Shown piece by piece: positions 26,018 through 35,662 of a DNA stretch of 64,000 nucleotides (position 1 is its first letter; every line of letters begins with the position of its first letter). The stretch is taken from positions 124,001 through 188,000 of the forward strand of contig CALPCJ010000004.1 in the NCBI GenBank assembly GCA_943192975.1, given 5' to 3'. The notes below the pieces were generated by a model. That model saw only the letters and a program-made list of their open reading frames with translations. It searched no databases and was not told where the DNA came from. The position numbers were made by a program, and so were the translations under genes. The DNA comes from Senimuribacter intestinalis (lineage in GTDB: Bacteria > Bacillota > Clostridia > Peptostreptococcales > Anaerovoracaceae).

Positions 26018-27417
26018 ATGCAAGGTATTATAAATTTTTGTGTCGCATGTGCGAACTGGTTTTGGGGGCTCCCCATTTTGATTTTAATCGTTGGCGGTGG
26101 ACTGTATATGAGTTTTCGCTTAGGTTTTCCTCAGATTACAAAACTCCGTTACATCTGTTCACAGACTTTTGGAAAGATGTTTGCCAAAGGGGAAGATGAT
26201 AAAATTTCTTCTTTTGCAGCAGCATGCTCTGCTTTGCTTTGGCTTCCTCCATCGGAGCCTCCAACATTGTAGGTGTGCCGGTAGCCATCGCTTTAGGCGG
26301 TCCCGGAGCGATTTTCTGGATGTGGATTATTGCGATTGTAGGCGGCTGTACAAAGTATGTTGAAATTGCGCTTTGTATGAAGTACAGGACTAAAAACGAA
26401 AAAGGTGAATGGGTCGGCGGCGCTTTCAGCTATGTAAAGGAGTTATGCGGAGGGAAAAAGGCAGGACATGCAATCGCTATTTTCTGTGCATTTTTCACCA
26501 TGATTGCAGGTATTCCGTCTGTAGCGTCTCAGACTTTGTCTGCCAGTGCGCAGGTTTCTGTTTTTGGTATTAACGGAACAGTATTCGGTATTATCGTTGC
26601 AGTAATTGTTGCAGTTATTGTTTTCGGCGGAATTAAAAGAATTGCCAAGGTTATGGAAAAAGCAGTGCCGATTATGGCAGCGTTGTACCTGTTAGGTGTA
26701 ATTATCATTCTGGTACTTAATGCTGGTGAAATTCTTCCATCACTGGGAAGCATCTTTGTGTATGCTTTTGCACCGCATGCGGCCGTTGGCGGCTTTGCAG
26801 GATCCACTGTAGCGCTGGCGCTGCGTTGGGGTTCTGCAAGGGGTGTGTACTCCAATGAAGCGGGATTTGGTTCAGCTCCGTCAGCTCATGCGGCTGCAGA
26901 TGTTGATCACCCGATTAGACAGGCAATGTGGGGTGTTTTTGAAGTAGGCGTAGATACGATTTTAGTTTGTACGGCTACAGCGCTTGCAGTGCTGACTACA
27001 GGCGTTTGGAAGATGCCCGGTATTGATGCCGGCGCTTTAGGACAGGCGGCATTTCACACTGTCTTTGGTGTGGCTGGAGATTACTTTGTAGCGATTTGCG
27101 TGTTACTGTTTGTAATTACGACGATTACTGTGGTTATTTTCTACGATGAAAGACAGGCAGAGTTCCTGTTTAAAACACCAAAAGCCGGTGTTGCATGGAG
27201 ATTTATTGCAATTGCAACGATGATTATTGTAACCTTCGGTATGGAATTGACCGTGGTATATCAGCTCAATGACTTCTTTAATGCGTTGTTTATCATACCG
27301 AATATGGTTGCTGTTATCTGGCTGGTGCCGCAGGTTGTTAAGCTGCAGGATGAATTCTTCCATACACCGGGCAAATACTATCTTGCCGACATGGAAGAAA
27401 AGAGAGCGAAGAAATAG
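26018..27417 (+). pseudogene. Sodium:alanine/glycine-type symporter (AGCS), frameshifted by a 5-bp duplication
   Basis: The first frame (from ATG 26018, with AGAAAGGA upstream) gives the N-terminus of an AGCS transporter up to ISSFAAACSAL. A second frame continues with ASSIGASNIVGVPVAIALGG and runs to 27417, with the typical GAFSYVKEL, GVYSNEAGFGSAP and EVGVDTILVCT blocks. The lesion is exact: GCTTT occurs twice in tandem (26231-26240), and removing one copy restores CSALASSIGASN. The rest of the protein is undamaged, so the event is recent, reversible, or a sequence error. The intact protein would import a small amino acid or related solute with sodium for the surrounding pathway. Confidence 0.92.
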
Positions 27418-27476
27418 AAAGTATGTTGTTAAACAAAAAATATATTCTGTAAAGTAATGAATCTTATTTTGGGTAG

Positions 27477-27513
27477 GTACCGGAAAATCGAAGAAATTAC
27501 GGTTTTTCGGTAC
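27477..27513. repeat. Solitary 37-bp inverted repeat upstream of the CoA-transferase
   Basis: GTACCGGAAAA (27477-27487) pairs with TTTTTCGGTAC (27503-27513), ten of eleven bases. It lies 22 bases before the start of the CaiB-type gene in the gap after the symporter. Its length resembles the family 2 and 3 units elsewhere, though its sequence does not. It could be an mRNA hairpin in the operon. Confidence 0.5.
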
Positions 27514-27534
27514 GAATTCATGGAGGAAATAGGT

Positions 27535-28731
27535 ATGAAACCATTAGAAGGTGTAACAGTACTGGATTTAACAAGAGTAGTAGCAGGCCCTTATGCAACT
27601 ATGATTTTATCAGATTTAGGCGCACGGGTCATTAAAATCGAGAATCCGAAGGACCCGGATTATACCCGCGACTTTGAGCCGTATCTTGTAGACGGCGAGA
27701 AAAAACAGAGCGCCTTTTTTGCACAGTATAATCGAAATAAGCAGGCCATTACCTTAAATCTCAAAGAGGAGAAGGGGAAGGAGCTTTTTAGAGAGCTGGT
27801 TGAAAAGGCAGATATTGTCATTGAAAATTATCGAGCAGGCGTGATGGATAAACTGGGCGTCGGCTATGAAGATTTAAAGAAATATAACCCTAAAATTGTA
27901 TATACTGCGATTTCAGGATTTGGACAGACGGGACCGTACTCCTCATGGCCTGCTTATGATAACAGCGGTCAGGCTCTCAGCGGTCTTTGGTCTATGAACG
28001 GTATGCCAGGGGAACCGACTAGAATTGGAACGATCATCGGCGATTTGGCAGCCACCTTTTTCGGCGCCATTGGAACACTGTCAGCGTATATTCATGCCCA
28101 AAAAACCGGAGAGGGGCAGCTTGTCGATGTAGCCCAGCTGGACTCCTCTTTGGCGCTGACGGAAAATGCAGTGTCCAATTATACTGTTGGAGGCAAGGTG
28201 CAGACGCCTCTCGGCAATGATCATCCCCTTTGCAGACCTTACGGAAAATTTAAAGCCAAGGACGGGGAAGTTTTCTTCGGTGGCTATACAGACAGATTTT
28301 GGAAAACTACCTGCGAATTCTTCGGCGAGCCGGAGCTTTTATCCGACCCTGAAATTGACACCATGCCGAAACGTTTTGACGAAGAGGTGTACGAGAGAAG
28401 AGTTTTGCCTAAAATAAATGGATGGTTTTCTAATTATACATGTCAGGAGCTGCAGGACGCCCTTGCCGACAAGTTACCACTTACAGCAATTCATGCAATT
28501 GATCAGGTGCTGGAGGATCCGCAGCTCAATGCCAGAGAGATGTTTATCGATTATACATACGGCAGTGCGCAGGGGAAATTATTCGGAACGCCGATTAAAC
28601 TGAGCAAAACGCCGTGCGATACATCGGGAAAAGCACCGGAAATCGGACAGCACAATCAGGAGGTTTATAAAGAATTCCTTGGGCTTTCTGGATCGGAGAT
28701 TGAGAGATTGCGTGAGAAAGGAGTTCTGTAA
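27535..28731 (+). CDS. CaiB/BaiF-type (class III) CoA-transferase
   Basis: A 398-residue enzyme. The start is MKPLEGVTVLDLTRVVAGPY, the typical N-terminus, with GGAGG (27522-27526) upstream of ATG 27535. The catalytic aspartate corresponds to Asp170 in TIIGDLAA. Class III transferases move CoA between acids such as carnitine, oxalate or succinate derivatives. Here it could activate the pathway acid or recycle CoA from acetyl- or acetoacetyl-CoA. Its stop overlaps the start of the crotonase gene by one base. Confidence 0.93.
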   Translation: MKPLEGVTVLDLTRVVAGPYATMILSDLGARVIKIENPKDPDYTRDFEPYLVDGEKKQSAFFAQYNRNKQAITLNLKEEKGKELFRELVEKADIVIENYRAGVMDKLGVGYEDLKKYNPKIVYTAISGFGQTGPYSSWPAYDNSGQALSGLWSMNGMPGEPTRIGTIIGDLAATFFGAIGTLSAYIHAQKTGEGQLVDVAQLDSSLALTENAVSNYTVGGKVQTPLGNDHPLCRPYGKFKAKDGEVFFGGYTDRFWKTTCEFFGEPELLSDPEIDTMPKRFDEEVYERRVLPKINGWFSNYTCQELQDALADKLPLTAIHAIDQVLEDPQLNAREMFIDYTYGSAQGKLFGTPIKLSKTPCDTSGKAPEIGQHNQEVYKEFLGLSGSEIERLREKGVL

Positions 28732-29507
28732 TGAAAAATATCTCTTATGAAGTGAAAGACGGGATTGCCGTTATAAAATTTAACAGACCGGAGAAATTGA
28801 ACTCTCTCACCCTGCAGATGTATGAGGATTTAGGAGAAGCCTTTAAAAAGGCGCAGGCAGATAATCAAGTTGCGGCGTGTATTTTAACCGGCGCAGGAGA
28901 GAAAGCCTTTTGTGTTGGTGCGGATTTGACAGAATCCATTCCTTATTTAGGACAGGGTCATTATATTGACGAATGGGATCCAGCCCATCTCAAGCATGTG
29001 GATATGTATAAACCTGTAATTTGTGCAGTCAATGGACACTGTATGGGCGGAGGCTTTGAAATTATGCTGGCGTCAGACATCCGAGTAGCGTCCAGCGAAG
29101 CCACATTTGCTCTTCCGGAGGTTTCTTTAGGCATTGTACCGGCAGGAGGAACTCTGGCGAGATTGGCAAGACAGATTCCTTACATCAGAGCGATGGAACT
29201 GATTTTGATGGGTGAGAAAATCAGCGCCAAAACAGCTCTTGACTACGGGGTGCTGAACCATGTTGTTGCACCGAAGGACGTGATGGATAAGGCAATGGAA
29301 ATTGCAAAGAAATTTTGCACTCTAAGTACGACGGCAGTGCAGACTGCGAAAGAATCAGTACTGAAGCTGCGGGAAATCCCGCTGGAGCAGGCTTTTGAGA
29401 CGGAAGCACTGCTTGGATACAAAGCTTTCACCAGTGAAGACGCAAAAGAAGGCCTTGCTGCATTTTATGACAAGAGAAAACCGGAGTTTCCTTCTCGGAA
29501 ATGGTAA
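28731..29507 (+). CDS. Enoyl-CoA hydratase/isomerase (crotonase family)
   Basis: A 258-residue protein with the two oxyanion-hole stretches AFCVGADL (about 60-67) and GHCMGGGFE (about 104-112) and a glutamate in LPEVSLGIVPAGG, which suits a hydratase. In the context of HMG-CoA reductase and lyase, a 3-methylglutaconyl-CoA hydratase role is chemically attractive because it would also make or use HMG-CoA, but crotonases cannot be assigned by motif alone. Last gene of the sigma-54 operon, coupled to the CoA-transferase gene (TAATG). Confidence 0.9.
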   Translation: MKNISYEVKDGIAVIKFNRPEKLNSLTLQMYEDLGEAFKKAQADNQVAACILTGAGEKAFCVGADLTESIPYLGQGHYIDEWDPAHLKHVDMYKPVICAVNGHCMGGGFEIMLASDIRVASSEATFALPEVSLGIVPAGGTLARLARQIPYIRAMELILMGEKISAKTALDYGVLNHVVAPKDVMDKAMEIAKKFCTLSTTAVQTAKESVLKLREIPLEQAFETEALLGYKAFTSEDAKEGLAAFYDKRKPEFPSRKW

Positions 29508-29592
29508 AAGAGGGGGGTTCTGCTACAATGATTTGAGGAATTGAGCGGAGCCCTTATGTTAATTTTTGATACTTCTACCGCAGAGATTTCTG

Positions 29593-29601
29593 TGGTATAC
29601 T
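29593..29601 (+). promoter_or_regulatory. Extended -10 promoter of the PucR-type gene
   Basis: TGG followed by TATACT (29596-29601) is an extended -10 box. It places transcription start near 29608, just at an ATG that would otherwise look like a start; this favours ATG 29636 as the true start. Confidence 0.55.
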
Positions 29602-29635
29602 GTGAAAAATGGAAAGAAAGGTAGGCAGGAAGGTT

Positions 29636-30769
29636 ATGTTGTGCACAATAGAACTGATTTTAAAGCAGCCGTTATTTGAAAATGCGAAGGTTCTTGCAGG
29701 AAAAAAGTATCTTGATAATGTAGTCAATCGAACCTCTGTCTATGACTGTTCGGTGAAATCCGGCATCTTTGACAAAAGTATTGTGAAAAAGGGAGATTTG
29801 TATATCTCCGGTCTCGATCAATTTGCAACACAGCCGCAGGAGTTTACGAAATTTATTCAGGTCTTGGTTAATTTTCAATGCAGTGCGCTGATTATCACAG
29901 ATGAGAATGCGCACCTGATTACCGAAGAAATAAAAGAGCAGTGTAATAGAGGAAAGCTGCCATTGATTATGGTGAGCTGGACAGTTTCTTATGCGTCTAT
30001 TATGGAGACAATTAATAATATAATCATTCAGAAGTATTACCATATTTTTAATGGGAATAAATTAAATGAAATTCATACAGGAAAGCTTAACGATGCAGAG
30101 AAAAAACGGGTGTTAGAGAGTATTAATCCTAAATTTAAAAAACTGTTGCAAATAGTTATTGTTCGCGGAAATCTACATTCACCTATGATGGAGAATGATT
30201 TGATGGCGTATTTTTTAAAAAGGCAGAAGGACGTCTATATTTTCCACGATAATCTGCATTATTTTTTAATCAGTCATGACAGTGAAGAGGAGCTTAATCA
30301 AATCCAAACAATTTTTTGTAACTATTTGGAACAGTATTTTTCCAATTATACGGCAGGGGTCAGTGCAGTACACCCCAAGAAGGAAGTGAATCTTTGCCTC
30401 GATGAAGGACTTCTTGCCCTGGATACCGCCTATTATCTCCAGGAAAAGAGAATTGTCTATGACAACAAATCCATTTTGACGTTGATTATGAAGTTGAAGG
30501 ATAGCAGTGAATTATACAGTTACTATGACAGCCTGAAATCTTTGATTTCTATCTATCGAAGTGAAAATGACTCGACCTTGTTTAATACATGCAAAATGTT
30601 TGTACAATGCAAAGGCTCTTACCGTGAGACGGCGAATCTTATGGGGCAGAGTGAAGCAACAATTCGGTATCGTATTAACAAATTGCGCCAGATTTTAGGA
30701 TTTGAAGATGATATTGTCCAGTTTCATACCTGTATTACCATGCTTACGATGATAGATCGAATGTTATAA
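29636..30769 (+). CDS. PucR/CdaR-family transcriptional regulator
   Basis: A 377-residue protein. The first 130 residues match the PucR N-terminal ligand domain (LKQPLFENAKVLAGKKYLDN, LYISGLDQF, LPLIMVSW). The C-terminus has the family helix-turn-helix (GSYRETANLMGQSEATIRYR). Start chosen from the promoter position and GGAAGG upstream. PucR proteins usually regulate purine, amine or amino-acid catabolism, so this one may control the flanking permease, M29-like and M20 genes. It is followed by a strong terminator. Confidence 0.87.
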   Translation: MLCTIELILKQPLFENAKVLAGKKYLDNVVNRTSVYDCSVKSGIFDKSIVKKGDLYISGLDQFATQPQEFTKFIQVLVNFQCSALIITDENAHLITEEIKEQCNRGKLPLIMVSWTVSYASIMETINNIIIQKYYHIFNGNKLNEIHTGKLNDAEKKRVLESINPKFKKLLQIVIVRGNLHSPMMENDLMAYFLKRQKDVYIFHDNLHYFLISHDSEEELNQIQTIFCNYLEQYFSNYTAGVSAVHPKKEVNLCLDEGLLALDTAYYLQEKRIVYDNKSILTLIMKLKDSSELYSYYDSLKSLISIYRSENDSTLFNTCKMFVQCKGSYRETANLMGQSEATIRYRINKLRQILGFEDDIVQFHTCITMLTMIDRML

Positions 30770-30779
30770 TAGCTTTATC

Positions 30780-30817
30780 CCAAAAGGGCTTCGGAGGATT
30801 ATCCGAAGCCCTTTTGG
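30780..30817. terminator. Strong bidirectional terminator
   Basis: A 15-bp perfect stem, CCAAAAGGGCTTCGG with CCGAAGCCCTTTTGG (30803-30817), between the convergent PucR and M29-like genes. Confidence 0.92.
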
Positions 30818-30860
30818 CAGAAGTATCATACAAAAGGATACTATGCAAGGTATGGGTTTC

Positions 30861-31892
30861 TTAGTTGTGTGGATACATTGCTTCCAGCTCAGGGTCAACC
30901 ATTTTACCCTTATCCATAATCTGAACGCCGTCAATCCATACGGAAGTATCGATACAAATACCGTCAGTATGAGAAATCGCCTGCTGACCATCAGGTGGAG
31001 CAATAATCGGGCTTACATAACCGATTCCCCACTCCGTAACGCCCCAAACTCTTTCGTCTTCAACAACGTTACCTGAAAGCTGCGCGCCAGGATTGAAGCC
31101 GTATGCGACATGAGCCATCTTCAGCATGCCCGGATCGTCAAAGCTCTTTAACCATTTTTCGTATGCTTTTGCGTCTGCGCCGCCTTCAACTTTTACGATT
31201 TCGCTGTTCTTTACAGTTAATCTGATAGGAACATCAGGATTTCTTCCAAAAGGAGGAGTAACGGTGCCGTCGAAGACGATGGTTCCGTTTACAGAACCAA
31301 ACTTAGGTACTACGTTGAGCTGACCTGCCATCATGTAGATACCGCTCTTTGAAGCAAGACCTGCATCTACTAAAATTGTGTGTTCCGGATTGGTTTCAAA
31401 GGTAACGTCAGTCCCTGCAGGGGTCGTCATGCGAGTCACCTTTGCAGCTCTGTTTAAATCAGCAACCTTATTCATAAATGCTGCCAGCTTTTCGCTGTTA
31501 AGATCTTTTAAAGTACGGATCAAAACATCTTCGGTATATTCTACCAAGCACATGTAGCGCATTTTTTTGTTTGCTTCAATTGCACGCAGGTATGGGGTAG
31601 AATAGAGCAGCCATTTCTGGTTGAATTCAATCCATACGTCGCAGTTGGATACGGCGGCAGTTAACGGCTCAATTGGCAGTTTTGGGTCTGCGGCCTGTCC
31701 AATGCCGTCCGGTGCAGGAAACTTAATCATCATAGGAAGAGCTCCTGCAGCGTGAGCGCTGGACATAACAGCGTTTACCACATTCATACATGAAAGGGAA
31801 TCGCAAGTGATAACAACAGTTTCGCCCGGCTTTACCTTAAAAAGATCGCCAATTAAAGTGTCCGCAGCTTTTTGTAATTCGTAATCGTACAT
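30861..31892 (-). CDS. M29-like (aminopeptidase T / NicX-type) protein
   Basis: A 343-residue protein whose layout (KPGETVVITCD near the start, a middle NPEHTILVDAG, a C-terminal GYGFNPGAQLSGNVVEDERVWG-type block split around 260-285 and SHTDGICIDTSVWIDG) resembles the metal-dependent M29 peptidase group, which includes leucyl aminopeptidases and the ring-cleaving 2,5-dihydroxypyridine dioxygenase NicX. The sequence cannot decide between peptidase and dioxygenase; in an anaerobe the peptidase is more likely. GGAGG lies before the ATG. It diverges from the CodB-like permease gene and is likely part of the same catabolic set. Confidence 0.75.
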   Translation of the reverse strand: MYDYELQKAADTLIGDLFKVKPGETVVITCDSLSCMNVVNAVMSSAHAAGALPMMIKFPAPDGIGQAADPKLPIEPLTAAVSNCDVWIEFNQKWLLYSTPYLRAIEANKKMRYMCLVEYTEDVLIRTLKDLNSEKLAAFMNKVADLNRAAKVTRMTTPAGTDVTFETNPEHTILVDAGLASKSGIYMMAGQLNVVPKFGSVNGTIVFDGTVTPPFGRNPDVPIRLTVKNSEIVKVEGGADAKAYEKWLKSFDDPGMLKMAHVAYGFNPGAQLSGNVVEDERVWGVTEWGIGYVSPIIAPPDGQQAISHTDGICIDTSVWIDGVQIMDKGKMVDPELEAMYPHN

Positions 31893-32183
31893 TTTATAAC
31901 CTCCTTGTTTACAGTGAGTGTTTTAGTGCATTCTTCGAGGAAAAGTATAGTGGACAGAGGAAAAATTGTCATTGAGAATATTTGAATATTTTTAAGTTTT
32001 CATTTAAAATATTTTAATGCGGAAAAGACAGATATTATATAAAATGAAAGCACCGTAACAGGTGCACGCATTTCGCTGCTAAAAGGTGCATTCTTTGAAA
32101 TCTAATCAGCCGCCAAGGGGCGGGGCGGAATTGCGGAAGGTATTCATTAAAGTATATTTGTTATCGAGAAAAGAGGATGAGTT

Positions 32184-33464
32184 ATGAACGAAAACGAAAA
32201 GAAACGTAGTGGCGTTGAAACCACCACACTAACTCAAGTTGCACCGGAAGAGAAAAAGGGCTGGATTGAAATGGCTTTTTTACATGCCGGCGTTATGATT
32301 AGCGTTCCGAGCATGCTGATTGGAGGATTACTTGCTTCTGCAATGCCGCTGACACAGGCTCTTTTGGCAGGCTGCATCGGATATGCTTTAGTTATTGTTT
32401 TTACTTGCTTGGGAGGTATGGAGGGAAGCGACCTCAGCGTACCGGCATGTGTGATACTACAGTCCAGCTATGGTAAAGCGGGCTCAAGATATTTAAACAG
32501 CCTCTTCTTTACCATTTCAATGCTCGGATGGTTTGGCGTTAATACCGCAGTTTGCGGCAGTGCATTTACAAATCTGATGGCAAACTCTTTTGGAATTCAC
32601 GTTCCGGAGGTTGTATCCATTTTAATCTGGGGAACAATCATGCTGGTTACAGCAGTATACGGCATTAACGCCATTGGAAAAATCAACACACTGGCTGTAC
32701 CGGCACTGTTGATTGTTTGTGTAGTAGGCTGTTATTTGGCGCTGCGCAATAACGGTACTGCAAATCTCAATGCGCAGACAGAAACGACGATGACTTTAGT
32801 ACAAGGAATTACATTGACGACAGGATTTATGAGTATGCAGACCATGACAGTTGCAGACTTCTCCCGTTATCAGAAAAACCGTGGAGATACACTGAAATCA
32901 ACCGTATTTGGCGTACTTCCTGCGGGAATTCTCATGCTGGTAATCGGAATTCTGATGGCTAAGGCTGTGGGTCAGTATGATGTCAGTCAGGTTTTATGCG
33001 ATGTAGGTCTTCCGATTTTAGGTATGGTTGTACTGATTTTAGCGGCATGGACTACAAATACAAGCAATGCTTACCTTGCAGGTATCAACCTTGTAAATAT
33101 TTTGAAACTGAAAGATGAAAAGAGAGCTATGGTTACGCTGATTGCCGGTGCAATCGGAACTATTTTAGCAGTTCTTGGAATTATGAACCAGTTTGAGGGA
33201 TTCATTACATGGCTGGGTGCTGCGTTTGCTCCGATGGGCGGCGTAATGTTGTCAGACTACTGGCTGCTGAGAAAAGGTACTGCTTCAAAATGGGAGCCGG
33301 TCGAAGGCTTTGTATGGTATGGAATTATTTCCTGGTTAGCAGGATTTGTGATGAACATTTTCGTAACAGACGGACTGGTTCTGGTACAGAGCATCGCTTT
33401 ATCCGGATTACTGTACTATGTTCTTTGTAAAGCCCTTAAAAAAGACGCTTCTCTGCTGAGCTAA
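32184..33464 (+). CDS. CodB-like NCS1 permease
   Basis: A 426-residue membrane protein with about twelve helices. The first helices (WIEMAFLHAGVMISVPSMLIGG), GWFGVNTAVCGSAF and TMTVADFSRYQKN match the cytosine-permease branch of the NCS1 nucleobase:cation symporters. The substrate could be a pyrimidine, purine or related amide. It precedes the M20 dipeptidase gene by 16 bases and diverges from the M29-like gene, with the shared 290-base promoter region A/T-rich; regulation by the PucR-type protein is plausible. Confidence 0.88.
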   Translation: MNENEKKRSGVETTTLTQVAPEEKKGWIEMAFLHAGVMISVPSMLIGGLLASAMPLTQALLAGCIGYALVIVFTCLGGMEGSDLSVPACVILQSSYGKAGSRYLNSLFFTISMLGWFGVNTAVCGSAFTNLMANSFGIHVPEVVSILIWGTIMLVTAVYGINAIGKINTLAVPALLIVCVVGCYLALRNNGTANLNAQTETTMTLVQGITLTTGFMSMQTMTVADFSRYQKNRGDTLKSTVFGVLPAGILMLVIGILMAKAVGQYDVSQVLCDVGLPILGMVVLILAAWTTNTSNAYLAGINLVNILKLKDEKRAMVTLIAGAIGTILAVLGIMNQFEGFITWLGAAFAPMGGVMLSDYWLLRKGTASKWEPVEGFVWYGIISWLAGFVMNIFVTDGLVLVQSIALSGLLYYVLCKALKKDASLLS

Positions 33465-33480
33465 GAAACAGGAGGCTGTG

Positions 33481-34932
33481 ATGAAACGAGAATTTGAAAA
33501 ATTTTACGAAGAAAATAGAGGGGCTTTGCTTGGAGATATTTCTGCACTTATAGAGATTCCCAGCATTGCAACCCAAAGTGATGATTGCAGTGCACCTTTT
33601 GGAAAAGATGTTGCAGATTGCCTTGCAAAGATTTTGCAGCGTGGTGAAGAAATGGGACTTCACACTGAAAATATCGGCAACTATATCGGGGAGATTACGC
33701 TGGGAGAGGGGAATCATTTGATTGGAATTCTCTGTCATGCCGATGTAGTGGACGCCGGTGAAGGCTGGGAAACTGAGCCTTTTAAGGGAATCATCAAGGA
33801 TGGAGAAATGTACGGACGAGGCTCCATTGACGATAAAGGACCAATGGTTTGCTGTATGTACGCAATGAAGTATATCAAGGAGAACAATTTGCTTCCGCCT
33901 GATTTCAGACTGAAAATGGTAATTGGTACAGATGAGGAAGTAGAGTGGAACAGCATCGCCAGATATCTGGAAGGGAAACCGGAGCTGCCGGAAATATCCA
34001 TTGTTCCGGATGCTAACTTTCCTGTGATTTTCTGTGAGAAAGGGCTGATCAATGCGGATTTATCTTACCCGGTTATAAATGAAGGCGGTGCGGCTAAAGC
34101 TTCGCTTTCTCTGCAGGAGCTCTGCGGCGGTGAACGTGCAAACGTAGTGCCTACTGGCGCAAGATGTAAAATCTCATGGACAGATGAGAGCATCCGGGCA
34201 GAAAAATTGATAGAAGAAATCAGCGCACATGCAGAAAAGCTTGGGGCGGAAACCGGTGTTTGTTTGACGAAAGAGGGCGAAGTTTTTGTTGAAGTAAAGG
34301 GCAGAGCTGCCCATGCGATGACACCGGAAAAGGGTGTCAATGCGATTTCTGCTTTGATGGAAATTTTGTATCTTCTGAGTGAGGGAGAGCGTTACATTTT
34401 TGTGCAGCAGAATTTGATTGAGAAGTATCATACTTATATAGGTCTTGACTATAACGGAGAAAGGATGGGAATTGGGTGGGAAGATGAGGCTTCCGGCTTG
34501 ATGACTGTCAATGTAGGTTTGATGAAAATGGAAAAAGATGCGTTGACGTTGACGATGAACATCCGTTATCCGGTAACCAAAACCTTTGAAGATGTTGATG
34601 CGAAACTGAAGCCGCTTACCAGAGCGTTGAACGGAAAATTGGAATATGGCGTCTGCATGGATCCAATCTATTTTGAAAAGGACAGCGAGATTGTAAAAAC
34701 GCTCATGAAGGTATATCAGGACGCGACCGGAGATATGCAGTCTCAGCCGATTTCTCTGGGCGGAGCAACCTATGCGCGGGCAATTCCTAACGCCATTGCT
34801 TTTGGACCGGTGTTTCCGGATCAGGAGGAGCTTGCTCACGAAGCCAATGAGCACTACAGTGTTGCTGATTACGAGAGAATTACGGAAATCTATGCAAATG
34901 CTTTGCTTGAGCTTTGTAAGACAATAAAATAA
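33481..34932 (+). CDS. M20 family dipeptidase (PepV/Sapep-like)
   Basis: A 483-residue zinc peptidase. Metal-site motifs: CHADVVDAGEGW, GRGSIDDKGP, GTDEEVEWNS, VPDANFP and the final AHEANEHY. The insert (lid) domain between about residues 185 and 370 matches PepV rather than the shorter deacetylases. I prefer ATG 33481 over the GTG three bases earlier because of spacing from AGGAGG (33470-33475). It follows the permease gene closely. It would cleave dipeptides or related carbamoyl/amide compounds. Confidence 0.9.
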   Translation: MKREFEKFYEENRGALLGDISALIEIPSIATQSDDCSAPFGKDVADCLAKILQRGEEMGLHTENIGNYIGEITLGEGNHLIGILCHADVVDAGEGWETEPFKGIIKDGEMYGRGSIDDKGPMVCCMYAMKYIKENNLLPPDFRLKMVIGTDEEVEWNSIARYLEGKPELPEISIVPDANFPVIFCEKGLINADLSYPVINEGGAAKASLSLQELCGGERANVVPTGARCKISWTDESIRAEKLIEEISAHAEKLGAETGVCLTKEGEVFVEVKGRAAHAMTPEKGVNAISALMEILYLLSEGERYIFVQQNLIEKYHTYIGLDYNGERMGIGWEDEASGLMTVNVGLMKMEKDALTLTMNIRYPVTKTFEDVDAKLKPLTRALNGKLEYGVCMDPIYFEKDSEIVKTLMKVYQDATGDMQSQPISLGGATYARAIPNAIAFGPVFPDQEELAHEANEHYSVADYERITEIYANALLELCKTIK

Positions 34933-34968
34933 TCTGCGATTTCCTGAGAAATTTTCTGCAAAAATTAC

Positions 34969-34997
34969 TTGTATCCTGCAAACAAGTGTGATATAGT
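34969..34997 (+). promoter_or_regulatory. Sigma-70-type promoter of rpmE
   Basis: TTGTAT (34969-34974), 17 bases, TATAGT (34992-34997); it lies about 70 bases upstream of the rpmE start. Confidence 0.7.
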
Positions 34998-35065
34998 ATA
35001 AAAGCTGTAGTAGATACAGATAAATTATGCACGGGCATTGCCTGAGCAGGAAAGAGGTAAGAAGC

Positions 35066-35263
35066 ATGAAGGAAGGAATCCATCCTGATTATAAGGAATG
35101 TAAAGTAACTTGCGCATGTGGTAATTCTTTTGTTACGAAATCCGTAAAAGAAGAAATGAGACTTGACGTTTGCTCAGCATGTCATCCGTTCTTTACAGGA
35201 CAGCAGAAGTTCATCAACCGTGGTGGACGTGTTGAAAAGTTCAAGAACAAGTACAACCTGTAA
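35066..35263 (+). CDS. rpmE: 50S ribosomal protein L31 (zinc-binding type)
   Basis: A 65-residue protein beginning MKEGIHPDY, the usual L31 start, with the zinc cysteines in TCACG and CSACHPF, and ending GRVEKFKNKY. This is the C+ (zinc) form rather than the zinc-independent paralogue. A frame starting at 35027 has no ribosome-binding site. Followed by a terminator, so it is a single-gene unit. Confidence 0.96.
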   Translation: MKEGIHPDYKECKVTCACGNSFVTKSVKEEMRLDVCSACHPFFTGQQKFINRGGRVEKFKNKYNL

Positions 35264-35283
35264 ATATAATCAGAAAAACCAGA

Positions 35284-35310
35284 AGCCGGAGATTTGTCTC
35301 CGGCTTTTTA
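35284..35310 (+). terminator. Terminator after rpmE
   Basis: Stem AGCCGGAGA (35284-35292) with TCTCCGGCT (35297-35305) and T5. Confidence 0.93.
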
Positions 35311-35662
35311 GTTTTATGCATTAGAATGTCTGTGTTAGCATCAAATAGAACACATAAAAAGAATTTCTTCATTGCAGAACTATACCCTTTCTTCTTTCAA
35401 AAAAAGGAAAACTTTCAGGCGGCAAGGCATGTGACAAGCCAACAAGAGGAACATTTCACCTAAATCTTAAACTTCTCTTTGCATATTATCCGTTTTAAGT
35501 CGTATTTTTGCTCCAAAAACAAAAGGTACTGCACTACAGGCGTTCGTCAAAACGCTTGGAGTGCTTTTTTGGGGAGATTTTTTGCTTTTTTCTGCAAAGC
35601 GGATTTGGGTTTCGTTTGGTTCCTATATAGAATAGCACATTCAGCAGGACCTCGTTCCGGCT
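35311..35662. other. Gene-free gap with an isolated terminator-like hairpin
   Basis: A 350-base stretch with no credible gene. At 35531-35570 (plus strand) GCACT pairs with AGTGC and GCGTT with AACGC, then T6: a terminator with an internal bulge that belongs to no visible gene. It could end a small RNA transcribed from about 35400, but no clear promoter was seen. Confidence 0.45.

Noticed and set aside
32039..32110. Repeated GGTGCA words upstream of the CodB-like permease as an operator
   Set aside because: Only two short copies without symmetry or consistent spacing; could be chance.
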